50,171 nt of DNA, taken from contig CABIWJ010000013.1 in the NCBI GenBank assembly GCA_902362455.1, positions 1-50,171 on the forward strand, written 5' to 3'. The notes beneath the pieces are model-generated. The model saw only the letters and a program-made list of their open reading frames with translations. It was not told the origin of the DNA and searched no databases. The position numbers and the translations under genes are program-made. Of this stretch, positions 29,681-39,904 are shown one piece after another. This DNA comes from Eubacteriaceae bacterium. Lineage in GTDB: Bacteria > Bacillota > Clostridia > Lachnospirales > Lachnospiraceae. Position 1 is the first letter of the stretch. The number at the start of each line of letters is the position of its first letter.

Positions 29681-32251
29681 ATGGGTCTTGTATCAAAAAT
29701 ATTTGGAACTCACAGTGAAAGAGAAATAAAGAGAATCAGGCCAATTGTGGACAAGATAGTATCATTAAGACCACAGATGGTAGAATTAACAGATGAACAA
29801 TTACGTGGAAAGACAGATGAATTTAAGAAAAGACTTGCAGATGGTGAAACATTAGATGATTTATTACCTGAAGCATATGCGGTTGTTAGAGAAGCTGCAC
29901 GAAGAGTCCTTAATACAGAACATTATGAATGTCAGCTTATGGGTGGTATTATTTTACACCAGGGACGTATCGCTGAGATGAAGACAGGTGAAGGTAAGAC
30001 ACAGACTTGTTTACTTCCAGCATATCTGAATGCATTAGAGGGCAAAGGTGTTCATGTCGTAACAGTAAATGATTACCTTGCACATCGTGATGCTGAATGG
30101 ATGGGACAGGTTCATCGTTTCCTTGGCTTAACAGTCGGTGTTGTATTAAACAGTATGGAAAATGATGAGCGAAGAGCAGCTTACAATTGCGATATTACAT
30201 ATATTACAAATAATGAGCTTGGTTTCGATTACTTAAGAGATAATATGGTTATCTATAAAGAGCAGTTAGTTCAGAGAGGACTTAACTTTGCAATCGTCGA
30301 TGAGGTTGACTCAGTTCTTATCGATGAGGCGAGAACACCACTTATTATTTCAGGTCAGAGTGGAAAATCTACAAAGCTTTACGAAGTATGCGATATTTTA
30401 GCAAGACAGTTAAAACGTGGTAAGGATACACCAGAGCTTACTAAGATGGCAGCTATTATGAAAGAGGAAGTAGAGGAAGATGGAGACTTTATCGTTAATG
30501 AGAAAGATAAAGTTGTAAACCTTACTGCAGAGGGCGTTAAGAAAGTTGAAGATTTCTTCAAGATAGAGAACCTTGCAGATCCAGAGAACTTAGAGATACA
30601 GCATAATATTATACTTGCTTTAAGAGCAAATAATCTTATGTTCAGAGATAAAGATTATGTTGTAAAAGATGATGAAGTATTAATCGTAGATGAATTTACA
30701 GGCCGTATTATGCCAGGCAGAAGATATTCGGATGGACTTCATCAGGCTATTGAAGCTAAAGAACATGTAAAAGTTAAGAGAGAGAGTAAGACTCTTGCAA
30801 CAATCACATTCCAGAACTTCTTTAATAAATATGATAAGAAGTGTGGTATGACAGGTACAGCATTAACAGAGGAACAGGAATTTAGAAATATTTATGGAAT
30901 GGACGTTGTAGAAGTTCCTACTAATAAACCTATTGCAAGAATAGATTTGCCAGATTCAGTTTATTCTACAAAGAGAGGCAAGTTAAAAGCCATCGTAAGA
31001 GAAATTGTGGAGACACATAAGACAGGACAGCCTGTGCTTGTAGGTACAATTACAATTGAATCATCAGAAGAGATAAGTAATTTACTTAGAAAAGAAGGCA
31101 TTCCTCATAAAGTCTTAAATGCCAAGTTCCATGAATTAGAAGCAGAGATAGTAGCAGAAGCCGGTGCATTTGGTGCGGTTACGATCGCAACTAATATGGC
31201 AGGCCGTGGTACTGATATTAAGCTTGATGATAAATCAAGAGAAGCTGGCGGTTTAAAAATTATAGGTACAGAAAGACATGAGTCAAGACGTATCGATAAT
31301 CAGTTAAGAGGACGTTCAGGTAGACAGGGAGATCCAGGACAGTCACAGTTCTTCATTTCATTAGAAGACGATTTAATGAGATTGTTTGGATCTGAAAAGC
31401 TTATGTCTACATTTAAGGCATTAGGTATTCAGGAAGATGAGCCTATACAGCATAGTATGCTGTCTAATACAATAGAGAAGGCACAGAAGAAGATAGAGGG
31501 TAATAACTATGGTATTAGAAAGAATCTGTTAGAATATGATCAGGTAATGAACGAACAGAGAGAGACAATCTACGCAGAACGTTTAAGAGTATTAAATGGA
31601 GAGAATATGCGTGATTCTGTATACAAGATGATTACCGATGTTATTGATGGAATCGTTGATAGATGTATTTCAGAAGATCAGTCACCAGAGAATTGGGATA
31701 TGGTAGAGTTAAATCAGCTTATTTTACCTATATATCCATTCGACCCGATTATTCTTACTGATGAACAGAAAGACAAATTTAATAAAGCGGCTTTAAATCA
31801 GTATCTTAAAGAAAAAGCTGTTAAGGCATATGAAGCTAAAGAGGCAGAATTCCCTGAAGCAGAACAGATACGTGAATTAGAACGTGTGGTATTACTTAAG
31901 GTAATAGATAGAAAATGGATGGATCATATCGATGATATGGACCAGTTACGTCAGGGAATCGGCTTACAGGCTTATGGCCAGAGAGATCCGTTAATCGAAT
32001 ATAAGATGACAGGTTACGAGATGTTCGGAGAAATGACTGAATCAATCAAGGAAGATACAGTTAAGTTACTTTTGCATGTTAAAGTTGAACAGAAAGTAGA
32101 AAGAGAACAGGTTGCTAAAGTAACAGGAACTAATAAAGATGATTCTGGAGTTAAAGCACCAAAGAAGCGTGAGAGCGAGAAGATTTATCCAAATGATCCT
32201 TGCCCATGTGGAAGTGGTAAGAAATATAAACAGTGTTGTGGAAGAAGGTGA
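29681..32251 (+). CDS. secA: preprotein translocase ATPase SecA
   Basis: 856 residues. The motor that drives proteins through SecYEG: Walker A MKTGEGKT, Walker B/DEAD segment [20 protein letters not shown], helicase motif [12 protein letters not shown] and [13 protein letters not shown]. The C-terminal zinc-binding tail is intact ([20 protein letters not shown]). ATG 29681 has TAGGAG upstream; the longer frame from 29663 would place that ribosome site inside the gene. prfB follows 5 bp later, the common secA-prfB pairing. Confidence 0.97.
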   Translation: MGLVSKIFGTHSEREIKRIRPIVDKIVSLRPQMVELTDEQLRGKTDEFKKRLADGETLDDLLPEAYAVVREAARRVLNTEHYECQLMGGIILHQGRIAEMKTGEGKTQTCLLPAYLNALEGKGVHVVTVNDYLAHRDAEWMGQVHRFLGLTVGVVLNSMENDERRAAYNCDITYITNNELGFDYLRDNMVIYKEQLVQRGLNFAIVDEVDSVLIDEARTPLIISGQSGKSTKLYEVCDILARQLKRGKDTPELTKMAAIMKEEVEEDGDFIVNEKDKVVNLTAEGVKKVEDFFKIENLADPENLEIQHNIILALRANNLMFRDKDYVVKDDEVLIVDEFTGRIMPGRRYSDGLHQAIEAKEHVKVKRESKTLATITFQNFFNKYDKKCGMTGTALTEEQEFRNIYGMDVVEVPTNKPIARIDLPDSVYSTKRGKLKAIVREIVETHKTGQPVLVGTITIESSEEISNLLRKEGIPHKVLNAKFHELEAEIVAEAGAFGAVTIATNMAGRGTDIKLDDKSREAGGLKIIGTERHESRRIDNQLRGRSGRQGDPGQSQFFISLEDDLMRLFGSEKLMSTFKALGIQEDEPIQHSMLSNTIEKAQKKIEGNNYGIRKNLLEYDQVMNEQRETIYAERLRVLNGENMRDSVYKMITDVIDGIVDRCISEDQSPENWDMVELNQLILPIYPFDPIILTDEQKDKFNKAALNQYLKEKAVKAYEAKEAEFPEAEQIRELERVVLLKVIDRKWMDHIDDMDQLRQGIGLQAYGQRDPLIEYKMTGYEMFGEMTESIKEDTVKLLLHVKVEQKVEREQVAKVTGTNKDDSGVKAPKKRESEKIYPNDPCPCGSGKKYKQCCGRR

Positions 32252-32255
32252 TTAA

Positions 32256-33372
32256 GTGGTAGAATTAGATCAGTTCAAATATAGTCTTGGTTTATTTGCA
32301 GAACCACTTAATGAATTGAGGGATTCACTTTGACTTAGCCGGAAAAAAGGAGAGAATTGTTGAAATTGAGAAAACAATGGAGTCGCCTGATTTCTGGGAT
32401 GATACTGAGAAATCTCAGAATTATATGCGTGAATTAAAGAACCTTAAAGATACCATTGAGCAATTTGATAAACTTAGTATGCAGTATGAAGATATTGAGA
32501 CATTGATTCAGATGGGATATGAGGAAGAAGATCCGGATATAATACCTGAGATTGAGAAAAATTTCGAAGAATTTAAAGAAGAATTCGAAGAACTTCGTGT
32601 CAGTACTCTTTTATCAGAGGAATATGATAAGAACAATGCGATACTTACATTACATGCAGGTGCAGGTGGAACAGAGTCCTGCGACTGGGCAAGTATGTTG
32701 TCGAGAATGTACCAGAGATTTGCGGATAAGAAAGGTTTTACCGTTGAGATTCTGGATTTCTTAGATGGTGAAGAAGCAGGACTTAAATCAATCACGATGC
32801 AGATAAATGGAGAAAATGCTTATGGATACCTTAAATCAGAACGAGGTGTGCATAGACTTGTAAGAATTTCTCCGTTCAATGCCGCAGGAAAGAGACAGAC
32901 ATCGTTCGCATCATGTGATGTAATGCCTGATATTGAAGAAGATTTAGATATTGATATAAATGAAGATGATTTGAGAATCGATACTTACAGAAGCAGTGGT
33001 GCGGGTGGACAGCATATTAACAAAACATCTTCAGCAATTAGAATAACACATATACCTACAGGAATTGTAGTGCAATGTCAGAATGAAAGATCGCAGTTTC
33101 AGAATAAAGATAAGGCGATGAAGATGTTGAAAGCAAAATTGTATTTACTTAAGAAAGCTGAGAATGCAGAAAAAGTATCAGATATCCGAGGCGAGATTAA
33201 GGACATTAATTTTGGAAATCAGATACGATCATATGTTATGCAGCCTTATACACTTGTTAAAGATCATAGAACTAATTTTGAAACTGGTAATGTGGCGAGT
33301 GTGTTAGATGGAAATATTGAACCGTTTATAAGTGCATATTTAAAATGGAATAGCCTGAATAAAAGTAAATAG
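32256..33372 (+). CDS. prfB: peptide chain release factor 2, programmed +1 frameshift
   Basis: 371 residues after frameshifting. Translation starts at GTG 32256 (AAGGTGA upstream) and reads MVELDQFKYSLGLFAEPLNE, then LRDSL, to an in-frame TGA at 32331-32333. A +1 shift on CTT-TGA continues with D-LAGKKERIVEIEKTMES. The stop-codon recognition motif SPF (RISPFNAAG) and catalytic GGQ (SSGAGGQHINKTSSA) are present. RF2 terminates at UGA and UAA; low RF2 lets ribosomes shift, giving autoregulation. A call that begins at 32377 would miss about 45 residues. Confidence 0.95.
32319..32334 (+). promoter_or_regulatory. prfB +1 recoding site
   Basis: GAGGGATTCACTTTGAC region: slippery CTT at 32328-32330, stop TGA 32331-32333, then C (poor termination context). 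The internal Shine-Dalgarno-like GAGGG is shorter and further away than the AGGGGG of E. coli. Confidence 0.85.
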
Positions 33373-33395
33373 AACAGTAGAAAGGGGATTTTGCC

Positions 33396-33854
33396 ATGGA
33401 ATTTAAACCTGTTGTATTTCGTATTGGGAAAGAGGAGTATGGCGTTGATATAAACGTTGTACGTGGAATTGAGAAGGTTATGCAGGTAGTACCTGTTCCT
33501 AATGCGAATAGAATTATCAAAGGAATAATAAATCTTAGAGGTTCTATAATTCCTATATGTAGTCTCAGACGTAAATTTGGTAAAGAAGACATTCCTTATA
33601 ATGAAGATACCAAGTTTATAATTGTTAAAACAGAAACACTTTCTATTGGATTAGAAGTTGATTCAGTCGGAGATATACAGAATGTCGAAGAGAATAATAT
33701 TTTCCCTGTACCTGGTATTCTTGTGTCGGAAGATACAGAATATTACAAAAACATTTTAAATGTAAATGGACGTCTGATAGTTATGCTAGATGTTGATAAA
33801 CTTCTTAAAGAAGAAGAGATGAAAGCACTTCAGAAGACAGTCGAAAGTCTCTAA
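33396..33854 (+). CDS. cheW: CheW-like chemotaxis coupling protein
   Basis: 152 residues, a single CheW domain: VVFRIGKEEYGVDINVVRGI, then VPNANRIIKGIINLRGSIIP (the conserved NLRG.I.P motif) and SIGLEVDSVG. CheW bridges receptors and CheA kinase in motility signalling. No other chemotaxis gene is in the window, so it may be a distant part of the main system or a CheW-like adaptor. AAAGGGG ribosome site 23 bp after prfB; a terminator follows. Confidence 0.9.
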   Translation: MEFKPVVFRIGKEEYGVDINVVRGIEKVMQVVPVPNANRIIKGIINLRGSIIPICSLRRKFGKEDIPYNEDTKFIIVKTETLSIGLEVDSVGDIQNVEENNIFPVPGILVSEDTEYYKNILNVNGRLIVMLDVDKLLKEEEMKALQKTVESL

Positions 33855-33860
33855 TATAAA

Positions 33861-33890
33861 AAGTTATGGTTGACAAGCCATAACTTTTTT
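33861..33890 (+). terminator. Rho-independent terminator after cheW
   Basis: AAGTTATGG (33861-33869) pairs with CCATAACTT (33878-33886), followed by TTTT. Confidence 0.9.
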
Positions 33891-33945
33891 GTTATATTAA
33901 GCGTACTAGCAGTAATAGTACACTTAAGTAGGAAGGCGGGAAGAC

Positions 33946-34353
33946 GTGTTTAGGATAGATGTAATGTCAGGAGTTCCTGTGTACGAACAGATTATTAAAC
34001 AGATGGAGAAGTTTATACTGACAGGAGTATTGAAGGGAACAGAACAGGTTCCATCAGTAAGAAATCTGTCAGTTGAACTCTCAGTTAATCCGAATACGAT
34101 TCAGAAAGCATATTCGGATTTAGACAGAAGAGGGATTATCTTTTCTGTTCCGGGTAAAGGCTGTTTCGTATCTGAAAATGCAAAAGGAATACTCAGTGAG
34201 GCAAAGAGAAACCAGATATCGGATTTAGAACAGATGATGTATGAACTGATATTAGCAGGTGTAGGCAGAGAAGAAATTATAAATAGCCTTGATAAGGCAA
34301 TTGAGAGAAAGGAACATGCTGATAGCGTGGGTGAAAACTATGATAAATGTTAG
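33946..34353 (+). CDS. GntR-family regulator, YtrA type
   Basis: 135 residues: an N-terminal winged helix (GVPVYEQIIKQMEKFILTGV, then VPSVRNLSVELSVNPNTIQK, then AYSDLDRRGIIFSVPGKG) and only a short C-terminal helix, as in the YtrA subfamily. It overlaps the start of an ABC ATPase gene by 14 bp, the typical YtrA arrangement in which the regulator represses its own transporter operon. GTG 33946 with AGGAAGGCGGG upstream. Confidence 0.9.
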   Translation: MFRIDVMSGVPVYEQIIKQMEKFILTGVLKGTEQVPSVRNLSVELSVNPNTIQKAYSDLDRRGIIFSVPGKGCFVSENAKGILSEAKRNQISDLEQMMYELILAGVGREEIINSLDKAIERKEHADSVGENYDKC

Positions 34354-35263
34354 TGGTGTATCGAAAAAATTTGAGAATGTATATGCATTAAAAGATGTTT
34401 CATGTACTATTCCAAAAGGAGCAATATATGGAATGGTAGGTTCAAATGGTGCGGGTAAATCAACATTTTTAAGACTGTTGTCAGGAGTATATAAAGCTGA
34501 CAAAGGAAATATTTTAATAGATGAGGAACCTGTATATAACAATCAGGAGGCTAAGAACAAAATGGTCTTTGTATCTGATGACTTATATTTTCTGCCGGGG
34601 GCATCTTTAAAGAGGATGTCAGCATTTTATAAATCTTTTTATAACAGATATGATGATAAAAAGTTTGATAAATTAGTCGAATTGTTCAAATTAGATGCAG
34701 GCAAATCAATACATACATTTTCTAAGGGAATGAAGCGACAGGCGGCAATTATTCTAGCACTTTCGACTTGTCCTGAATATATGTTGTTTGATGAGACATT
34801 TGACGGATTAGATCCTGTTGTCAGAAATCTTGTTAAGAAATTAATCTGCGAAGAGGTAATAGAGAGTAAGGCGACAGCTATTCTTACATCACATTCTCTA
34901 AGAGAATTAGAAGATACTTGCGACCAGCTTGCTTTGTTACATAAAGGCGGACTTATCTTCGAAAGCGACATTCAGGATATTAAGACCAGCCTCTTTAAGG
35001 TGCAGGTTGCATTTACAGAGGAATATAATCAATCTAAATTTGATGTTTTGGACATTAATATAAGAAATTATAAGCAAAGTGGTTCGGTAGCGAATCTGAT
35101 AATCAGAGGAGAAAAAGATATGATAGCCACGCAGATAAGAAGATTAAATCCACTTATATTAGATATACTTCCATTAACCCTTGAGGAAGTATTTACATAC
35201 GAAATGGAAGTGTATGGATACAGCTATAATGATGTATTGGAGGGAATAGAGAATGAAAAATAA
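34340..35263 (+). CDS. ABC transporter ATPase (YtrB-like)
   Basis: 307 residues: Walker A GSNGAGKST, Q-loop region VSDDLYFL, a signature variant FSKGMKRQ, Walker B YMLFDETFDGLD and His in LTSHS. The Walker B region reads DETFDGLD rather than DEPTSGLD, a variant seen in YtrB-like ATPases. The C-terminal extension beyond residue 215 fits this group. Start ATG 34340 lies inside the regulator's end (translational coupling); the permease start overlaps its stop by 11 bp. One operon. Confidence 0.88.
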   Translation: MINVSGVSKKFENVYALKDVSCTIPKGAIYGMVGSNGAGKSTFLRLLSGVYKADKGNILIDEEPVYNNQEAKNKMVFVSDDLYFLPGASLKRMSAFYKSFYNRYDDKKFDKLVELFKLDAGKSIHTFSKGMKRQAAIILALSTCPEYMLFDETFDGLDPVVRNLVKKLICEEVIESKATAILTSHSLRELEDTCDQLALLHKGGLIFESDIQDIKTSLFKVQVAFTEEYNQSKFDVLDINIRNYKQSGSVANLIIRGEKDMIATQIRRLNPLILDILPLTLEEVFTYEMEVYGYSYNDVLEGIENEK

Positions 35264-37268
35264 CAGAAATAAATTTTTTAGTATAAGTCTATATAAAGAT
35301 GCTTTAAAACAACTTCGTATAATAGGTATAGTTCTGGCGGTTGTTATGGGATATATGCCTATTGCAACAGGAATGATGGTTGGAGACCATTTATTCTTTA
35401 CAGATAAAATAGATTGTATTCTATATCTTTTTACAACATCTGTAGTAATGATATACATATTCAGATTTACGACAAAGAGAAAGTCGAGTGATGTATTTTA
35501 CTCATTACCCTATACGAGAACGTGTTTGTATATTTCATATGTATTAGCAGCATTTACATGGATTATTGCCATAATGGTGATAAATGTTATGGGAAGATTA
35601 GTATATTATAAAAGGTATAAATATATGGGACATTTTACTATCCGATATAACTTAGGAATGTTAGCATGTGTTATATTGATTATGGGTGGAATCAGCATTG
35701 CACAGGGACTTACAGGTACTATATTTACTAACATAGCTATGAGTGGGGTTATATTATTTGTGCCACGCTTGCTTATTAGATACATAGTAGGATTTATATA
35801 TGATTTATGCCCATATGCTAATATGAATTATGTGAAATTACCATTTCGTGATAATATAAATATACTTTCATTAATAGTAGGATTCGATGACTCATATTTA
35901 GATATAACTAATACCGGAGTGATATATGCATTTGTATTGGGAATAATATATCTGATAATTGGAGGTATCTTATTTAATAGAAGAAAGAGTGAAACGGCAG
36001 GCCATGCAGCAAGTAATAAGTGGATACAGGGAGTAGTCCGTACTCTCATAACATTGGTAATATGCCTTATTCCTCTCTATAATATTATTATGTATTATTT
36101 AGATTATAATGACCGGACGATAGATATTCTATATATTGTTATATTATATGGTCTGGCAATATTAGTATATTTTCTGTTTGAATTACTGGCAACAAGAAAG
36201 GTGCGAAAACTGCTAAGAGCGATACCGGGCATATTGGTAGTTATACTTTGTAATGTGGCAATTTTTATCTGTGTTTATGGAGCAACTGAAAATATAAAGA
36301 AATTCAGACCTGATGTTGATGAAGTTGAATATATTACTGTGTCAACAGATTTCGGTTACGATAGAGATATGAGCATATATATAAATGACAAAGATTATGT
36401 TTTATCAATATCAAAGAATGTTAAAATAAAAGAAGAAAATATAATCCAAATGCTTACAAATCAATATAACAAATATGTGGATAAGCCATCGCAGTATCAA
36501 TATAGTGTCTGGAATTCATCATATATATATTATAATAAAGTTGATGTGGATTTCTGCGTAGATGGTAAACTATATCATAGAACGGTACAATTAAGTGATA
36601 TGATGGAAGAATCGATATTAGAGTATCTCTATAAACAACCTGAGGTAATAGATAAAGTATTGGATATACCGGAAGTAAAGGATATTATCAGAATTAAACC
36701 GGAAGAGAATTATACAATCAACGCAAATATAAGTGATGAAGATGCCGTATTATTATATGAAAGTTATAAAAAAGAATTACAAGGTATGAGAGCAGATTTA
36801 AAATCGGTTATGGGGGATAACGACTACCTATGCAAGCTGGTTATAGACTATAGAGGGAAAAAAGGTAATACCTGGTCGTATATAAAGATTGTTTCGTCAA
36901 TGCCTGAAACATATAAATTATTTTTGAGTATTGCAGGAAAGAATCAGGAACAATATTTAGATAACCTCGAAATAAATATAAATAACTCACTTCAATTAGA
37001 TATAACATTTAGTATAGGTGTATTATCTGATGGTAAATTTGAAGATGACATATATATAGATTCGGATATCTTATTTAATATAGAATATCCTGATGAACAA
37101 TTGAAAGAATGTGTTAAAGAGTTTATTAAAGAAGCTGAAACAAGTCATAAAATACCTGATAACAACGAAAAAGTGTATGTAATGTCTATAGGTGAAAAAA
37201 CACTGGTGTTCTCGGCTGACGAAAAATGTGCAGAATTATTTAATAAAATGGTTAAGTTAAATCGATAA
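35253..37268 (+). CDS. ABC transporter permease with large extracellular domain
   Basis: 671 residues. About eight membrane helices lie in residues 20-350 (for example MGYMPIATGMMVG, YIFRFTTKRKSSDVFYSLPY, and LLRAIPGILVVILCNVAIFI). A soluble domain of about 320 residues (from about 352) follows. KSSDVFYSLPYTRT is typical of permeases in GntR/ABC operons of Clostridia. Probably antibiotic- or envelope-stress related by analogy with the ytr operon, but the substrate is unknown. Confidence 0.8.
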   Translation: MKNNRNKFFSISLYKDALKQLRIIGIVLAVVMGYMPIATGMMVGDHLFFTDKIDCILYLFTTSVVMIYIFRFTTKRKSSDVFYSLPYTRTCLYISYVLAAFTWIIAIMVINVMGRLVYYKRYKYMGHFTIRYNLGMLACVILIMGGISIAQGLTGTIFTNIAMSGVILFVPRLLIRYIVGFIYDLCPYANMNYVKLPFRDNINILSLIVGFDDSYLDITNTGVIYAFVLGIIYLIIGGILFNRRKSETAGHAASNKWIQGVVRTLITLVICLIPLYNIIMYYLDYNDRTIDILYIVILYGLAILVYFLFELLATRKVRKLLRAIPGILVVILCNVAIFICVYGATENIKKFRPDVDEVEYITVSTDFGYDRDMSIYINDKDYVLSISKNVKIKEENIIQMLTNQYNKYVDKPSQYQYSVWNSSYIYYNKVDVDFCVDGKLYHRTVQLSDMMEESILEYLYKQPEVIDKVLDIPEVKDIIRIKPEENYTINANISDEDAVLLYESYKKELQGMRADLKSVMGDNDYLCKLVIDYRGKKGNTWSYIKIVSSMPETYKLFLSIAGKNQEQYLDNLEININNSLQLDITFSIGVLSDGKFEDDIYIDSDILFNIEYPDEQLKECVKEFIKEAETSHKIPDNNEKVYVMSIGEKTLVFSADEKCAELFNKMVKLNR

Positions 37269-37355
37269 TCACAAGAAACTTATAATTATTAGGAAGCAAT
37301 AATCATAAGAAATTGATAGTTATAAGAAAACAATAATATAAGAAGTGGTAGTCAT

Positions 37356-37403
37356 AAGGAATCAGCATGAAAGTCTAAATGCTTTGATGTTGATTCCTTT
37401 ATT
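37356..37403 (+). terminator. Rho-independent terminator of the GntR-ABC operon
   Basis: AAGGAATCA (37356-37364) pairs with TGATTCCTT (37391-37399), followed by TATTG. The preceding 37270-37355 consists of degenerate repeats of a CATAAGAAA-like unit. Confidence 0.65.
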
Positions 37404-37437
37404 GTATAGAAATGTCAGAATAAAGTATATTATCTGC

Positions 37438-37466
37438 TTGCAAAGTAATAACACTTGTGGTAAAAT
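37438..37466 (+). promoter_or_regulatory. promoter for the ACT protein-hom operon
   Basis: TTGCAA 37438-37443, 17-bp spacer, TAAAAT 37461-37466, 63 bp before the first start codon. Confidence 0.65.
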
Positions 37467-37528
37467 TCTTTGAGTGAAAAACAACTGTATTTCTACGACA
37501 AACAGGAAAGGAACGGTATTACGTTTAT

Positions 37529-37972
37529 ATGCAAGACGAGGGTAAATACTATGTGTTGAAGAAAAAAGCTGTTCCGGAAGTATTGCTTAAAGTGGTTGAG
37601 GCTAAAAGACTATTAGAGTCTGAGCGGGCAATATCTATTCAGGAGGCAACTGAACAGGTTGGTCTTAGTAGAAGTTCATTTTATAAGTATAAAGATGATA
37701 TATTTCCATTTCATGATAATGCAAGAGGCAAAACCATCACATTTGTGCTTCAGATGGACGACGAACCGGGACTATTGTCAGGAGTTCTGAAACAGATTGC
37801 AGAAGATAATGCCAATATTTTAACGATACATCAGACTATTCCGATTAATGGGGTAGCATCTCTTACATTGAGTGTGGAAATTGGTCCGGAGACAAAAAAT
37901 GTTTCTGATATGATAGATGCCATTGAGGCGAAGAAAGGTATACATTACCTTAAGATACTAGCAAGAGAATAA
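37529..37972 (+). CDS. ACT domain protein, UPF0735 (PheB-like)
   Basis: 147 residues: an N-terminal helix-turn-helix-like part (AISIQEATEQVGLSRSSFYKY) and a C-terminal ACT domain (TFVLQMDDEPGLLSGVLKQI, then EDNANILTIHQTIPINGVAS), matching the UPF0735/PheB group. It lies 45 bp before homoserine dehydrogenase, a common pairing, which suggests an amino-acid-sensing regulator of that operon. DNA binding is inferred, not shown. Confidence 0.85.
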   Translation: MQDEGKYYVLKKKAVPEVLLKVVEAKRLLESERAISIQEATEQVGLSRSSFYKYKDDIFPFHDNARGKTITFVLQMDDEPGLLSGVLKQIAEDNANILTIHQTIPINGVASLTLSVEIGPETKNVSDMIDAIEAKKGIHYLKILARE

Positions 37973-38017
37973 TAAAACATAGAAAGGACCGTAGATAACG
38001 GTAAAAGGTTTGAAAAA

Positions 38018-39235
38018 ATGATAAATGTGGCAGTATTAGGATATGGTACAGTAGGCTCAGGTGTAGTCGAAGTCTTTAATACTAACAGGGAAAGCATTAA
38101 TAAAAAAGCAGGTCAGGAGATAAATGTTAAATATGTTTTAGATTTAAGAGAATTTCCTGGTGATCCGGTTATGGATATCTTAGTTCATGATTACAATGTA
38201 ATTCTTAATGATCCTGAAATCGAAGTAATTGCTGAAGTTATGGGCGGTGTTGAACCGGCATATACATTTGTTAAGGCAGCACTTGAGAAAGGTAAGAGTG
38301 TTTGTACATCTAATAAAGAGCTTGTTGCTAAGCATGGCCCTGAATTATTGAAAATTGCAAGAGAACACAACAGAAACTTCTTGTTTGAAGCAAGTGTAGG
38401 TGGTGGTATTCCAATCATCAGACCATTAAACCAGTCATTAACAGCCGATGAGATTACGAAGATTACAGGTATCTTAAATGGCACAACTAACTACATACTT
38501 ACAAAGATGTCTAAAGAAGGACTTGATTTTGATACAGTTCTTAAAGAAGCACAGGATTTAGGATATGCAGAGAGAAACCCATCCGCAGACGTTGATGGTT
38601 TTGATGCCTGCCGTAAGATTGCAATTCTTGCTTCACTAGCATACGGTTACAATGTTGATTATGAAGAAATATATACAGAAGGCATTACTAAAATCACAGA
38701 TATAGATTTCAAATATGCTAATAAAATGGGACGTTCAATCAAATTATTTGGTGAAGCTAATAAAGTAGATGACCAATTCTATGCATATGTAGCTCCTGTT
38801 ATGATTGACAGTAACCATCCATTATATAGTGTAAATGGTGTATTTAATGGTATCCTTGTAAAGGGAAATGTACTTGGTGATGTTATGTTCTATGGAAGTG
38901 GCGCTGGAAAATTACCTACAGCAAGTGCAGTTGTGTCAGATATCGTAGATGCAGTTAAACATTTGAATACAAATATTATGTCATTCTGGAGCAGCAAGAA
39001 ACTTGAGCTTACGGATATTAAGTTATCAGAGAAGAAATTCTTTGTACGAGTTAAAGGAAACGTTGATGAGAAACTTGCTGAAGTAGAGAAAGCATTTGGT
39101 AAAGTTGAAATTATAGAAGTAGAAGATGTTAAGGGCGAATTCGGCTTCGTAACGGACGTTATAACAGAAGAGAAGTACGAAGAAGCATCAGCACAGGTTG
39201 ATGGAATTATTACCAGAATCAGAATGGAAGATTAA
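38018..39235 (+). CDS. hom: homoserine dehydrogenase
   Basis: 405 residues. It reduces aspartate semialdehyde to homoserine, precursor of threonine and methionine. NAD(P) motif VAVLGYGTVGSGVVE at the start; EVMGGVEPAYTFVKAALEKG, then SVCTSNKELVAKHG, then FEASVGGGIPIIRPL, then ILNGTTNYILTKM are the catalytic core; the C-terminal about 65 residues resemble an ACT domain for feedback control. It links functionally to the trans-sulfuration genes at 2-5 kb. Confidence 0.95.
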   Translation: MINVAVLGYGTVGSGVVEVFNTNRESINKKAGQEINVKYVLDLREFPGDPVMDILVHDYNVILNDPEIEVIAEVMGGVEPAYTFVKAALEKGKSVCTSNKELVAKHGPELLKIAREHNRNFLFEASVGGGIPIIRPLNQSLTADEITKITGILNGTTNYILTKMSKEGLDFDTVLKEAQDLGYAERNPSADVDGFDACRKIAILASLAYGYNVDYEEIYTEGITKITDIDFKYANKMGRSIKLFGEANKVDDQFYAYVAPVMIDSNHPLYSVNGVFNGILVKGNVLGDVMFYGSGAGKLPTASAVVSDIVDAVKHLNTNIMSFWSSKKLELTDIKLSEKKFFVRVKGNVDEKLAEVEKAFGKVEIIEVEDVKGEFGFVTDVITEEKYEEASAQVDGIITRIRMED

Positions 39236-39252
39236 TTAAATTATGAGTGTGA

Positions 39253-39300
39253 AATACCCCCACCGCTTACTATGAGAGTAATAGGTGGGGGTATTGTTAT
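39253..39300 (+). terminator. hairpin after hom, possible terminator
   Basis: AATACCCCCACC (39253-39264) pairs perfectly with GGTGGGGGTATT (39284-39295), followed by GTTAT. The T-run is weak. Its loop and 3' arm form part of the left end of repeat GH2. Confidence 0.55.
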
Positions 39301-39904
39301 ATGCTCTGATTTATTTAGGAATAATAACGCAACTTTGCTCATACATATGTGGTTTATATTTATCTGATTAAGCAATTTGACATATATAAATATTGAAATG
39401 CCTTGTAAGAATTGCGTAAATTTGTGAGATATTGTTTTTGGCTCATTTTTTGTGTACATTCACTGGACGAACACTAAAGCCGAAATGTCCGTCTATGACA
39501 CACACTTTCATAATTCCTTAATCGGGTGTGAGTAAATGCCGCCCTCTGCAAAGTCTATTACGGTGCAGTCAATCAGACGCGCTTTGCTTGAACGGTGATT
39601 AACTGCACCGACCTTTTGCATCAGCCGGCATATAACTCACACTCGCGATACGTCATAAATCAAGTGTATGTCATAGACGGACTTCTCGGTTTTAGTGTAT
39701 GGACATTGAATGAATACAAATAATCGAAAGAGCCGAAAAATCATATCCACAAATTAGCAATTCATACAAATGTTTCAATATTTATATATGCAAATTAGCT
39801 TAATACAGATAATTTAATTCTATGATGTATGAGCAAAGTTGCGTTATTATCTAATAAATCAGAGTATATAACAAATTATTTATTTAGGAATTCTCATAGT
39901 AAGC
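39265..39904. repeat. long nested inverted repeat at a convergent junction, copy GH2
   Basis: About 640 bp, centred at 39585. The inner stem CGGTGCAGTCAATCA (39561-39575) faces TGATTAACTGCACCG (39596-39610) with one mismatch. The outer arm 39321-39346 (starting ATAATAACGCAACTTTGC) is a perfect 26-bp inverse of 39825-39850. GCTTAC (39265) / GTAAGC (39899) close it. The core is homologous to GH1 in opposite orientation. GTCCGTCTATGACACACA occurs at 39487-39504 and at 11487-11504. The right end reaches into the last codons of tex. The short open frames inside are by-products of the arms. Confidence 0.85.
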
